NCBI GenBank assembly: GCA_003662715.1 | Contig: QMYO01000149.1 | Location: 1 to 5,402, forward strand | Reading direction: 5' to 3' | Length of the DNA stretch: 5,402 nt | Source of the DNA: Candidatus Bathyarchaeota archaeon | GTDB lineage: Archaea; Thermoproteota; Bathyarchaeia; Bathyarchaeales; Bathyarchaeaceae | Shown: positions 5,288 to 5,402 of the stretch, one piece after another | Layout of the letters: every line of letters starts with the position of its first letter | How positions within the stretch are numbered: the stretch's first letter is position 1 | Translations under genes and position numbers: made by a program | Notes under the pieces: generated by a model | The model's input: the letters and a program-made list of their open reading frames with translations, nothing else | Database searches by the model: none | What the model was told of the DNA's origin: nothing

Positions 5288-5402
5288 TGCTTCATGGAAA
5301 GAATGATTTGAACTATCACTCTCAGTCTGGCTCTTATAAACCCAACGGGTTCACTTAGCTAATTCTCTTTTGCGTATGTTATATGTGAAAGATAAGAAAG
5401 AT
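5288..5402. other. Downstream region of lrp, no gene seen
   Basis: The 115 nt after the lrp stop contain no supported gene. A short hairpin AACCC-AAC-GGGTT (5339-5351) is followed about 15 nt later by TTCTCTTTT. This might contribute to termination, but the spacing and T content are not convincing. Confidence 0.4.

Noticed and set aside
5339..5351. Hairpin AACCC-AAC-GGGTT after lrp, considered as a tRNA T-arm or terminator
   Set aside because: There is no matching acceptor, D or anticodon arm, and no T-run directly after the stem.

Overview
The window is archaeal, most likely from the TACK side of the Archaea; Candidatus Bathyarchaeia is my best guess from overall protein resemblance, not something the sequence proves. 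Three observations support this. There is a Lon protease with LonB architecture (AAA+ module interrupted by two membrane segments, no LonA N-terminal domain). The regulators belong to the Lrp/AsnC family, two of them reduced to the ligand-binding (RAM) domain. Promoters look archaeal (purine-rich BRE plus TTTATATA boxes), combined with strong GGAGGTG-type ribosome binding sites and some TTG/GTG starts.

Layout. Positions 1-298 form a gene-poor leader with two perfect 11-bp palindromes, a weak TATA-like box and a small hairpin. Positions 299-2497 (+) encode the membrane-anchored LonB-type protease. Positions 2498-2621 are a short convergent spacer. On the minus strand, read right to left, come a type I glutamine synthetase (4647-3190), a 76-residue stand-alone RAM protein (3152-2922) and a second RAM protein (2912-2622). 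They are closely spaced and probably form one operon, glnA-ram1-ram2. Positions 4648-4807 are a compact divergent promoter region. Positions 4808-5287 (+) encode a full-length Lrp/AsnC regulator with DNA-binding and ligand-binding domains. Positions 5288-5402 hold no recognisable gene.

How it fits together. The right half reads as a self-contained nitrogen or amino-acid control locus: glutamine synthetase, two DNA-binding-less amino-acid sensor proteins and a divergent Lrp regulator. The control region has back-to-back promoters, and a TTGTTSAACAA-type palindrome lies at the predicted start of glnA transcription, with a degenerate version at that of lrp. The synthetase appears to lack both the adenylylation motif and the glutamine-feedback arginine known from bacterial type I enzymes. 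This makes transcriptional control by Lrp, or direct control by the RAM proteins, an attractive but unproven idea. The Lon gene is a separate protein-quality-control unit. Its ATPase is LonB-like, but its Ser/Lys motifs resemble LonA.
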